This document shows, in pieces, positions 1-5,411 of a stretch of 8,097 bases of DNA. The position numbers were made by a program, and so were the translations under genes. Positions within the stretch are counted from its first letter, which is position 1; every line of letters begins with the position of its first letter. Under the pieces are notes generated by a model, which ran no database searches, had not been told where the DNA came from, and saw only the letters and a list, made by a program, of their open reading frames with translations. Source of the DNA: Dehalococcoidia bacterium (GTDB taxonomy: Bacteria; Chloroflexota; Dehalococcoidia; JACPQF01); assembly GCA_030650265.1 (NCBI GenBank), contig JAUSEJ010000134.1, positions 1-8,097 of the forward strand, read 5' to 3'.

Positions 1-64
1 TGGAGGGTGGAGGGTTGAGGGGACGGTTTCCGCTCTCCACCCTCCACCAGCCACCCTCCACCCT
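1..64 (-). repeat. In-frame heptamer palindromic insert 2 within queA, open at the edge
   Basis: The same design as the element at 503-574: GGGTGGA/GGGTTGA units at 1-21, a short centre (about 22-35), then CTCCACCCTCCACC-type units to 64. Read on the coding strand it begins RVEGGWWRVE and continues RPLNPPPS. It therefore uses the same orientation and same reading phase as insert 1 (RVEGGGWR ... LNPQPS). It starts directly after the conserved VRALESAA block of QueA. The distal end may lie outside the window, so its full length is not known. Confidence 0.75.
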
Positions 65-907
65 CGCTGCTGATTCCAGGGCGCGGACGGTGGTGGTTCC
101 TACGGCGATGACACGCCTGTTCTCAACTCTGGCTCGATTTATCAGGTCTGCCACTTCCTGTCCGAGTTCGCAGAACTCGGAGTGTATGACGTGCGCTTCG
201 GCGTCGTCCTCCTCCACCGGCCGGAAGGTGTCGAGCCCGACGTGCAGGGTGACAAAGCCCAATTGGACGCCCATTATCTTTAGTCTGTCCAGTAGCTCGG
301 GAGTAAAGTGAAGGCCGGCGGTCGGCGCCGCGGCAGAGCCTTTGGGACGGGAGTATACTGTCTGGTACCGCTCGGAACAGAGTAGTGGCGCCTTGATGTA
401 AGGTGGCAGAGGCATGGCGCCCAACTCGTCCAGTGCCGATGGGTCTGAGAAACGAATTACCCGTCCGCCAGCCTCAGTGCGCGCCAGGACCACTGCGGTG
501 ACGAGGGTTGAGGGTTGCGGGTTGAGGGTTGCGGGTAGGGGGAGTCCCCTCCACCCTCCACCCTCCACTCTTGGCCCTAAGATCAAGCGGGTTCCCGGTC
601 TGGCGCGCTTGCCGGGCTTGACGAGGGTTTCCCATGTTCCTTCGGCGATCTCTTTGAGGAGTAGAATCTCGAGTCTTCCCCCGGTGTCGGCCCGACGGGC
701 TAGCAGGCGCGCCGGAATGACGCGGCTTTCATTGCAGATTAGCAAATCGCCGACTCTAAGGTAGTCCGTGATATCATCGAAGCGCCGGTGCGCAATAGCT
801 CCTGTCAATCGATCGAGGACCATCAGGCGGGAATGGTCTCTGGGCTCGATCGGGGTCTGGGCGATTAGCTCGCTTGGTAACTGGTACTCGAAATCGCCTG
901 TCCTCAT
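1..907 (-). CDS. queA: S-adenosylmethionine:tRNA ribosyltransferase-isomerase QueA, C-terminal part beyond the window
   Basis: QueA transfers and isomerises the ribosyl part of SAM onto 7-aminomethyl-7-deazaguanine in tRNA, giving epoxyqueuosine; it is cytoplasmic. The frame is open for 302 codons from the ATG at 905-907 to the left edge. Family blocks appear in order: MRTGDFEYQLPSELIAQ at the N-terminus, SRVIPARL (61-68), MPLPPYI (165-171), YQTVYS (181-186), SAAAPTAGLHFT (191-202), FVTLHVGLDTFRPV (218-231) and VIAVGTTTVRALESAA (266-281). The start is supported by GGAG nine bases upstream and by homology to the usual N-terminus. Residues 112-135 and 282 onward are Gly/Trp/Pro-rich inserts encoded by a G/C-run repeat and have no counterpart in E. 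coli QueA; both fall where length variation is tolerable. The first insert keeps the downstream frame intact, so the enzyme is probably functional. The missing end prevents judging the second. Confidence 0.95.
   Translation of the reverse strand, partial: MRTGDFEYQLPSELIAQTPIEPRDHSRLMVLDRLTGAIAHRRFDDITDYLRVGDLLICNESRVIPARLLARRADTGGRLEILLLKEIAEGTWETLVKPGKRARPGTRLILGPRVEGGGWRGLPLPATLNPQPSTLVTAVVLARTEAGGRVIRFSDPSALDELGAMPLPPYIKAPLLCSERYQTVYSRPKGSAAAPTAGLHFTPELLDRLKIMGVQLGFVTLHVGLDTFRPVEEDDAEAHVIHSEFCELGQEVADLINRARVENRRVIAVGTTTVRALESAARVEGGWWRVESGNRPLNPPPS
503..574 (-). repeat. In-frame heptamer palindromic insert 1 within queA
   Basis: On the plus strand the left arm is a run of GGGTTGA/GGGTTGC heptamers (about 505-540). 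A short GAGT centre follows, and the right arm (about 545-570) is a run of CCCTCCA heptamers. The arms can pair through G:C with some G:T wobbles, so the element is a degenerate inverted repeat. It adds about 24 codons (residues 112-135, starting PRVEGGGWR and ending LNPQPSTL) between the conserved TRLILG and VTAVVLARTEAGG blocks without shifting the frame. A matching element lies at 1-64. Confidence 0.8.
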
Positions 908-944
908 CGCAGCATGCTCCAAATCGTCCGCAGTTTCCCGGCAA

Positions 945-973
945 ATTATATCCCGACGCCAACTGCATGTCGA
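945..973 (-). promoter_or_regulatory. Sigma70-type promoter of queA
   Basis: On the minus strand TCGACA (968-973, five of six matches to TTGACA) is followed after exactly 17 bases by a perfect TATAAT (945-950). Transcription would start near 938, giving a leader of about 30 bases that contains the GGAG ribosome-binding site of queA. Confidence 0.75.
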
Positions 974-997
974 GTAACGGGAAAAGAGGGCAAATGT

Positions 998-1026
998 CCC
1001 ACTTCCCCCATTCTCCCTTTTCCCCC
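998..1026 (-). other. G-quadruplex-type motif upstream of queA promoter
   Basis: The minus strand carries four G-runs of 5, 3, 5 and 3 bases separated by loops of 4, 5 and 4 bases. The plus strand is a matching pyrimidine tract. The motif lies about 25 bases upstream of the queA -35 box, and upstream of the divergent 133-residue gene. A purine stretch at 979-990 (GGGAAAAGAGGG) could pair partly with the pyrimidine tract. Whether it folds or regulates anything is unknown. Confidence 0.45.
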
Positions 1027-1039
1027 TTCGTCGCTGGTC

Positions 1040-1068
1040 TTGACTTTGCCTTGTTCTTCTGCTAAGTT
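1040..1068 (+). promoter_or_regulatory. Possible promoter for the 133-residue gene and rlmN
   Basis: TTGACT (1040-1045) matches the -35 consensus at five of six bases. After 17 bases comes TAAGTT (1063-1068), a poor -10 with three matches. The spacing and position, about 50 bases before the ATG at 1117, are right, but the -10 is weak. Confidence 0.3.
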
Positions 1069-1116
1069 GAAAAGGGGAGATTGATGAATAATGGTTGTTG
1101 GTAAAGGAGGTCTTCC

Positions 1117-1518
1117 ATGGGTGACGTTGCTGGGGGTTACGAGTTTGCCGAGGAGGTTGTTGCGGATCAGGTCGTGATGACTCAGTCGGGAGCCAATACC
1201 GTGAAAGCCGAACGGGTTGACATGCAACAGGCTGGAGCGGTCAATATCGCCGCCGACAAGGTGAAAATGGAGCGAAGTGGGGCTGTCATCATCAGGTCAT
1301 GTGAGACCGAGATGAAAGATTCCGTAGGGTTGTTCGTCGTCGCCGAAGATCTGAAGGCCGATAATGTCTCCTCCGTGTTTCTGATGGCCCGATCCATTGA
1401 CGGAAATGTCAGGACAGTGCTTGACCTTAAGACAGTCGTTGGTTTTGGTGTTGGCCTTGGAGCCTCGTTGATATTCGTCGGATCCCTGTTGAGATGGATC
1501 GGCGGACATCGGCGTTAG
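1117..1518 (+). CDS. Uncharacterised small solenoid-repeat protein with C-terminal membrane helix
   Basis: 133 residues of unknown function. After a short acidic leader the sequence falls into about five 15-16-residue repeats (14-29, 30-44, 45-59, 60-74, 75-90). The pattern is V-x-M-x-x-S/A-G-A-x-x-(I/V)-x-A-(D/E)-x-V, for example VDMQQAGAVNI and VKMERSGAVII. Such regular short hydrophobic repeats suggest a small beta-solenoid; this is inference. Residues about 106-127 (TVVGFGVGLGASLIFVGSLL) form one membrane helix followed by a basic tail. There is no N-terminal signal peptide, so the protein looks tail-anchored with the solenoid as soluble head. The start is firm: AAAGGAGG ends six bases before the ATG. 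It is read in the same direction as rlmN, 81 bases upstream, so co-transcription is possible. Similar repeat proteins are, to my recollection, found as hypothetical proteins in Chloroflexota genomes. Confidence 0.85.
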   Translation: MGDVAGGYEFAEEVVADQVVMTQSGANTVKAERVDMQQAGAVNIAADKVKMERSGAVIIRSCETEMKDSVGLFVVAEDLKADNVSSVFLMARSIDGNVRTVLDLKTVVGFGVGLGASLIFVGSLLRWIGGHRR

Positions 1519-1586
1519 CAAGGGCTGTTCAGCGGAAATGATGGAGGCAGCACTGATTTCTCTCATGGAGTAACTCGACATAAAGT

Positions 1587-1602
1587 AGGAGGGAATACCA
1601 TA
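1587..1602 (+). promoter_or_regulatory. Shine-Dalgarno and presumed ATA start codon of rlmN
   Basis: AGGAGGG (1587-1593), a near-perfect anti-16S match, is followed after six bases by ATA (1600-1602), which is in frame with rlmN. No ATG, GTG or TTG occurs in this frame between the stop at 1516-1518 and the ATG at 1684. That ATG has no comparable Shine-Dalgarno sequence and lies inside the conserved N-terminal region. See the rlmN entry. Confidence 0.6.
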
Positions 1603-2679
1603 AGGGCTACTGATTGCGGCAGAAAAGACAATGTCTGTCTGCTTGATCTTTCGTCTGGCCAGATTGAGCGGTTTCTTTCGTCTATGGATGTACCCGCTTT
1701 CCGGGGCAGGCAGATAGAAAACTGGATTTACCAGGGGCTGGTGTATGATTTCGAGCAGATGACCAACCTTCCTGTTGCTCTTCGTCATGGCCTGGCGGAA
1801 GCGGCCGAGATTCTCCCTTTCGCTGTTCGGGCAGAGATGCAATCCACCGATGGTGAGACAAGAAAGGTCTTGCTCGAGCTCCACGATGGTAGTGCCATCG
1901 AGGCTGTTTTCATGAGTTACGATCCAACGACTTCGACGAAAGGTCGAAGCACCGTATGTGTGTCGACTCAAGCCGGTTGCGCTGTCGGCTGCTCCTTCTG
2001 TGCTACGGGCAGGGGAGGCTTCGTCAGAAACCTTTCGGCTGGAGAGATCGTCGGTCAAGTCCTCTATTTCGCCGCTCAAGGGGGACGGATCACCAATGTG
2101 GTGTTCATGGGTCAGGGGGAGCCGCTGAGAAATTTCGATGCTGTGTGGAAAGCCATTGAGATCCTTAACTCGTCGGGGGGACTCGGAATTGCTGCCCGGC
2201 ATCTCACGGTCTCGACCGCCGGAATTGTCCCCGGTATAAGGCGGCTATCGAGTAAGACGCTACAAGTGGGCCTGGCCCTTTCCCTTCATGCTCCGAACGA
2301 TGACCTGCGAAACACGCTGGTCCCTCTTAATCGAAAGTATCCGATCCGTGACCTGCTTTCGGCCTGTTGGGATTACACTGCGAAGACAGGCAGACGGGTG
2401 ACATTCGAATACGTTCTGATTCGCGGCGTGAACGATGGGGCGTTACAGGCAAGAGAGCTAGGCGCCCTGCTCAGTGGACACCTAGCTCACATCAATCTGA
2501 TTCCGGTGAATCCCGTCGACGACCTTGCGCTGCAGCCTCCCACACGGCAGGGAGTGGCTTCCTTTCAGGCTGAGCTGCACCGAAAAGGAATAACCAGCAC
2601 ACTTAGGATCGAACGGGGTCAGGATATCCTTGCCGCCTGCGGCCAACTCATGCTGAAGCGGTCAGTGGCGGCAGGCTAG
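1600..2679 (+). CDS. rlmN: Dual-specificity RNA methyltransferase RlmN (radical SAM)
   Basis: RlmN methylates C2 of A2503 in 23S rRNA, and of A37 in some tRNAs, using two SAM molecules and a 4Fe-4S cluster. Numbered from the ATA at 1600 the protein has 359 residues, normal for the family. The N-terminal segment LLDLSSGQIERFLSSMDVPAFRGRQIENWIY carries the family signature, in two halves. The radical-SAM motif CAVGCSFC supplies Cys127, Cys131 and Cys134. Cys120 in TVCVSTQAGC and Cys347 in ILAACGQLM match the methyl-carrying and catalytic cysteines (E. coli C118 and C355), and GEPL is at 173-176. The first ATG (1684) would remove 28 residues, including the LLDL block, so I place the start upstream at the ATA behind an excellent ribosome-binding site. 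A start-codon mutation or a sequencing error is the alternative. The 3' end overlaps convergent mrp by 18 bases. Confidence 0.93.
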   Translation: MRATDCGRKDNVCLLDLSSGQIERFLSSMDVPAFRGRQIENWIYQGLVYDFEQMTNLPVALRHGLAEAAEILPFAVRAEMQSTDGETRKVLLELHDGSAIEAVFMSYDPTTSTKGRSTVCVSTQAGCAVGCSFCATGRGGFVRNLSAGEIVGQVLYFAAQGGRITNVVFMGQGEPLRNFDAVWKAIEILNSSGGLGIAARHLTVSTAGIVPGIRRLSSKTLQVGLALSLHAPNDDLRNTLVPLNRKYPIRDLLSACWDYTAKTGRRVTFEYVLIRGVNDGALQARELGALLSGHLAHINLIPVNPVDDLALQPPTRQGVASFQAELHRKGITSTLRIERGQDILAACGQLMLKRSVAAG

Positions 2680-3756
2680 ATTCTCCCGATCATCCTCTGT
2701 TTCTGTCCGGTTGATCACGCTGATCCGCGCGGCGACCGCTTGCGCAATCTTGTTGAAGGCCGCAGCCTGAGGAGACTCTGGCTCCGCAATGGTCACGGGA
2801 AGTCCCTCGTCGCCACCGATCCTTATTCTGGGATCGAGCGGCACTTCGCCAAGAAACGGCACGTTTAGGGCGCCGCTGGTTTCTTCCCCGCCACCATGAC
2901 TGAATATTTCGGTTCGCGCCTGGCAGTGAGGGCAGACAAAGTAACTCATGTTTTCCACAACGCCCAAGATGGGTATCCCCATCTTTTCGAACAGGTTAAG
3001 CGCTCTTACCCCATCGAGGAGAGCCACGTCCTGAGGAGTAGTAACGATAACTGCTCCTACCAGCGGTATGGACTGGGCCAGTGTAAGGACGATGTCCCCC
3101 GTTCCGGGCGGCAAATCGACGATCAGGTAATCGAGTTCTCCCCAATCGGTCTGGTAGAGAAATTGTTTCAGAACCTGATTCATTATGGGAGCGCGCCAGA
3201 TGACCGGTGAGCTATCGTCAACCAGGAAGCCAACCGACATCAGCTTGATCCCGTGCTGAGTTACCGGAATGAGCTGGGTTTCGCTGGCTTCCGGTTCCGC
3301 ATCAGCACCCATCATGAGCGGAATGTTCGGGCCGGTAATATCGGCGTCCAGCAATCCGACCTTGGCGCCGCTTTGGGAGAGAGAGATTGCCAGGTTGACG
3401 CTAACCGTCGATTTGCCGACCCCTCCTTTACCACTCGCCACGGCGATGATGTTCTGGACTCCCGGAATGCTCTGCTTTTCCGACGTGCTCGCGTGTCCGG
3501 TAACCTTGGCGGAGACATGTATCTCGACCGCAGAAACTCCTGGCACGGCGAGTACCGCCGTTCTGGCCGCGCTCTCGATCTCGGCCCTCAGGGGACAGGC
3601 AGGGGTTGTTAGTACTAAAGAGAACCTGACTTTAGAATCTTCGACAGCCATATCTTTGATCATGCCGAGGGACACCAGGTCCCGGTCCAGTTCCGGGTCC
3701 ATGACCGTGCCCAGAGCTCGCAGAACGTCTGATTCCAAAGAGTTAGTATTTGACAT
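2662..3756 (-). CDS. mrp: Mrp/ApbC/NBP35-family iron-sulfur cluster carrier ATPase
   Basis: A cytoplasmic P-loop ATPase of 364 residues that binds and passes on Fe-S clusters. Residues about 5-85 form the N-terminal MIP18/DUF59 domain (VMDPELDRDLVSLGMI; TTPACPL). The ATPase follows: deviant Walker A SGKGGVGKST (108-117), LLDADITGPN (135-144), VDLPPGTGDIVLTLAQ (213-228) and TTPQDVALLDG (239-249). The cluster-binding CPHC pair is at 275-278, inside ENMSYFVCPHC. All key residues are present. An upstream ATG at 3792 exists, but the one at 3756 has GGAG seven bases ahead and gives the usual N-terminus. The gene has its own promoter and runs convergently into rlmN, overlapping its last 18 bases. 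Supplying a cluster to radical-SAM RlmN would make sense, but this is only inferred from position. Confidence 0.95.
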   Translation of the reverse strand: MSNTNSLESDVLRALGTVMDPELDRDLVSLGMIKDMAVEDSKVRFSLVLTTPACPLRAEIESAARTAVLAVPGVSAVEIHVSAKVTGHASTSEKQSIPGVQNIIAVASGKGGVGKSTVSVNLAISLSQSGAKVGLLDADITGPNIPLMMGADAEPEASETQLIPVTQHGIKLMSVGFLVDDSSPVIWRAPIMNQVLKQFLYQTDWGELDYLIVDLPPGTGDIVLTLAQSIPLVGAVIVTTPQDVALLDGVRALNLFEKMGIPILGVVENMSYFVCPHCQARTEIFSHGGGEETSGALNVPFLGEVPLDPRIRIGGDEGLPVTIAEPESPQAAAFNKIAQAVAARISVINRTETEDDRENLACRH

Positions 3757-3819
3757 GCATTTGCTCCTTTCGCTGTGTTGCCGAGGTCGCATATGGCCAA
3801 ACCTCTGGCAACGTCTATC

Positions 3820-3848
3820 ATTGTAACTAATCTGGCGTTATTCCTCAA
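3820..3848 (-). promoter_or_regulatory. Sigma70-type promoter of mrp
   Basis: On the minus strand TTGAGG (3843-3848), then 17 bases, then TACAAT (3820-3825). It lies 64 bases upstream of the chosen ATG at 3756, giving a leader of about 57 bases. Confidence 0.6.
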
Positions 3849-3883
3849 GGCATCTGAAAGGATCTAGCGTCGTCCGAACCTCG

Positions 3884-3928
3884 GATTCCGTGGATTACGC
3901 AGATTGCTCAGATTGCGAAGATGAAGTA
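3884..3928 (+). repeat. Degenerate 9-bp tandem repeat, five units
   Basis: Consecutive units GATTCCGTG, GATTACGCA, GATTGCTCA, GATTGCGAA and GATGAAGTA share the GAT(T) head and a loosely conserved tail. The array lies in the 285-base intergenic stretch between the mrp promoter and the lipoprotein gene. The rest of that stretch (3929-4055) shows no gene, promoter or structure that I can support. Confidence 0.6.
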
Positions 3929-4055
3929 TACGAAACTGGCAGGAATTTGCAAATGGCCATCTATTATCGAGGCTGGCTGAATGGGGTAAGCCGATTCGTT
4001 GTCTTGTCTGGCAAAGCGCCATTCTCCTTACACCCGAGCGGGAATACTAACACAA

Positions 4056-4091
4056 CAGTCGGGCGTCCTTCCATCGAAGGACGCCCTACTG
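4056..4091 (-). terminator. Intrinsic terminator of the lipoprotein gene
   Basis: A perfect 11-base-pair stem (4061-4071 with 4076-4086, GGGCGTCCTTC pairing GAAGGACGCCC) has a four-base loop. Beyond one mismatch it extends by four more pairs (4056-4059 with 4088-4091). On the minus strand it is followed by a T-rich stretch (TGTTGTGTTAGT). It sits about 43 bases after the stop of the lipoprotein gene. No T-tract follows on the plus strand, so it acts for the minus strand. Confidence 0.75.
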
Positions 4092-4133
4092 GTAACCTGC
4101 GCTTAGGTGGCAGATATCACCACGAGACGGTTT

Positions 4134-5321
4134 TTACGATTTACTTCTAAAATCAAGCTCGTACGACTGGACGCCCGCACCAGGCGTGCAATCGGAACTC
4201 GTATTAAAGTCGAAGCGAGGCGAGAGCAGAGTGTTGCCATCGGCGCTTGACACGACGGCATACCAGCGTCCTGCACGGGCGGTGCCTGCCCCCAGAAGCA
4301 TGTCCCAATAGCCATCCAGTTGCGATGGGTTACTTAATGCCCACCAGTCTCCATCGGCGACCCCAACTTTGACTGTAACGCCAGAAATGGGACTGCCGCT
4401 TGCGTAGTATATGTGGCCGAAGACGTTGGTTAGGCCGCAGTTCGGGTAGGAAGCTTTGATGATCCCCGCCTGGTAAGGAAAAGCGCTTATCGGCGTTGCT
4501 GTTGCGACTGGTGTCGCGCCTGGCGGCTGTGGTGTTGCCGTGGGCGCGGGAGTGCCGCCATTCTTTTTGAATTCAATTTGATACGATTGAATGCCGCCTC
4601 CGGTCGGGTCGCAATTATCACTAGTTGAGAAGTCGAAGCGGGGCGAGATCTGAGCCCCGGTAACCGGGTCTACAACGTACACATACCAATTTCCTGCACG
4701 AGCCTGGCTAACCCCAATGAGCATATCCCAATAGCCGTCGGGATTCGATGGATTGCTCAGGATCGACAAGGTTGGGGCGCCCCACTTGATTTGGAAACCG
4801 CCCAGAGGATTACCGTTGGCGTCAACAACGTAGCCGAAGATGTTAGTCAGGCCACAGTTACGCCATGTATTTTTTACAGACGCTGCCCCGAAGGGGAACG
4901 CAGGCGTCGGCGTTGGCGGAATAGGAGTGGCCGTTGGGATCGGTGTGTTAGTTGGAATCGTTGTTGCGGTTGGAATCGGCGTGTCGGTTGGCACCGTCGT
5001 CGCCGTCGGTGGAATGGGTGTAGCCGTTGGTGGCCTTGGCGTCGCCGTTGGTGGCACCGGCGTCGCCGTTGGCGGCACCGGCGTTGCCGTGGGAGGTACC
5101 GTTGGCGTGGCTGGTGGCAAGGTCGCCGTCGGGACGAGGGTAGGGGTTGACGGAACTGCCGCCCTGGTTGGACTGCTCGCCACCTGGGTTACCACCTGGG
5201 TTACCACAGGCGTATTTGTGGCCAATTGTGCTTTGACATCATCTGAAGGGCGGGGATTTTGACAGCCGAAGGAAACGATGACTAGAAGAAGAAGCGGAAA
5301 GACGGACCAGCGTTTGCGCAT
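4134..5321 (-). CDS. Predicted surface lipoprotein with Pro/Thr stalk and two duplicated domains
   Basis: 395 residues, exported. Basic MRKRW is followed by a hydrophobic helix (7-19) and Cys20 in VSFGC. This is a loose lipobox (Ser at -3, Phe at -2), so lipidation is probable rather than certain. Residues about 55-140 are a Pro/Thr stalk built of PPTATPV-type heptads and later IPTATP hexads. Two copies of one domain follow, at about 142-252 and 281-392, joined by a short PTATPQPPGATP linker. Both have NCGLTN(I/V)FG near the start, SNP-x-x-x-DGYWDML, ARAG-x-WY, SPRFDF and a closing QSY-(Q/E)-(I/L)-(E/D)-F. One conserved cysteine pair per copy (C156/C237; C295/C378) could form a disulfide. The fold resembles a small beta-sandwich adhesion or carbohydrate-type module, but I cannot assign a ligand or a named family. 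It has its own promoter, RBS (AGGAG, nine bases from the ATG) and terminator, so it is monocistronic. Confidence 0.88.
   Translation of the reverse strand: MRKRWSVFPLLLLVIVSFGCQNPRPSDDVKAQLATNTPVVTQVVTQVASSPTRAAVPSTPTLVPTATLPPATPTVPPTATPVPPTATPVPPTATPRPPTATPIPPTATTVPTDTPIPTATTIPTNTPIPTATPIPPTPTPAFPFGAASVKNTWRNCGLTNIFGYVVDANGNPLGGFQIKWGAPTLSILSNPSNPDGYWDMLIGVSQARAGNWYVYVVDPVTGAQISPRFDFSTSDNCDPTGGGIQSYQIEFKKNGGTPAPTATPQPPGATPVATATPISAFPYQAGIIKASYPNCGLTNVFGHIYYASGSPISGVTVKVGVADGDWWALSNPSQLDGYWDMLLGAGTARAGRWYAVVSSADGNTLLSPRFDFNTSSDCTPGAGVQSYELDFRSKS
4902..5138 (-). repeat. 21-bp/18-bp coding tandem repeats of the Pro/Thr stalk
   Basis: Units of 21 bases encode PPTATPV/R/I heptads, clearest at 5020-5105 (GCCGTTGGTGGCACCGGCGT on the plus strand, with small changes). 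They merge into 18-base units encoding IPTATP-like hexads. Third-position changes keep the peptide constant while the DNA drifts, as expected of a selected low-complexity linker that can change length by slippage. Confidence 0.8.
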
Positions 5322-5382
5322 TCTGTAATACTCCTACGTTATTTGTCGGGCGTCTCAGCCTCCCTGGCGGTTGCGATAATCA

Positions 5383-5410
5383 ATTATAACACAGTTGAAG
5401 GGAAACGCAA
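5383..5410 (-). promoter_or_regulatory. Sigma70-type promoter of the lipoprotein gene
   Basis: On the minus strand TTGCGT (5405-5410), 16 bases, then a perfect TATAAT (5383-5388). It lies about 60 bases upstream of the ATG at 5321. It directly abuts the broken 5' end of the HD-GYP remnant. Confidence 0.6.
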
Positions 5411-5411
5411 C

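Noticed and set aside
414..764. Plus-strand ORF of 116 codons across the queA insert
   Set aside because: It is antisense to conserved queA blocks; its only notable peptide comes from the heptamer repeat.
774..968. Minus-strand ORF of 64 codons at the queA start
   Set aside because: It is out of frame with queA, overlaps its N-terminal coding region, and its ATG lies upstream of the TATAAT box.
1297..2202. Long minus-strand ORF of 301 codons opposite rlmN and the small repeat protein
   Set aside because: It is antisense to two well-supported genes, and its protein shows no family motif, membrane pattern or ribosome-binding site.
3757..3792. Upstream ATG at 3792 as the start of mrp
   Set aside because: The extra 12 residues would cover the ribosome-binding site of the better-supported ATG at 3756 and have no family counterpart.
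3269..3826. Plus-strand ORF of 185 codons
   Set aside because: It is entirely a shadow of mrp on the other strand; its Ser/Pro/Thr-rich peptide has no recognisable domain.
3890..4150. Plus-strand ORF of 86 codons in the mrp-lipoprotein gap
   Set aside because: It starts inside the 9-bp repeat array and runs through the terminator hairpin and the lipoprotein 3' end; no RBS or family resemblance.
4840..5262. Plus-strand ORF with Val/Gly repeats (GGTGVAV) that looks like a repetitive protein, or a CRISPR-like array
   Set aside because: It is the complement of the PPTATP stalk of the lipoprotein. Units are 18-21 bases with no spacers, so it is neither a gene nor a CRISPR array.
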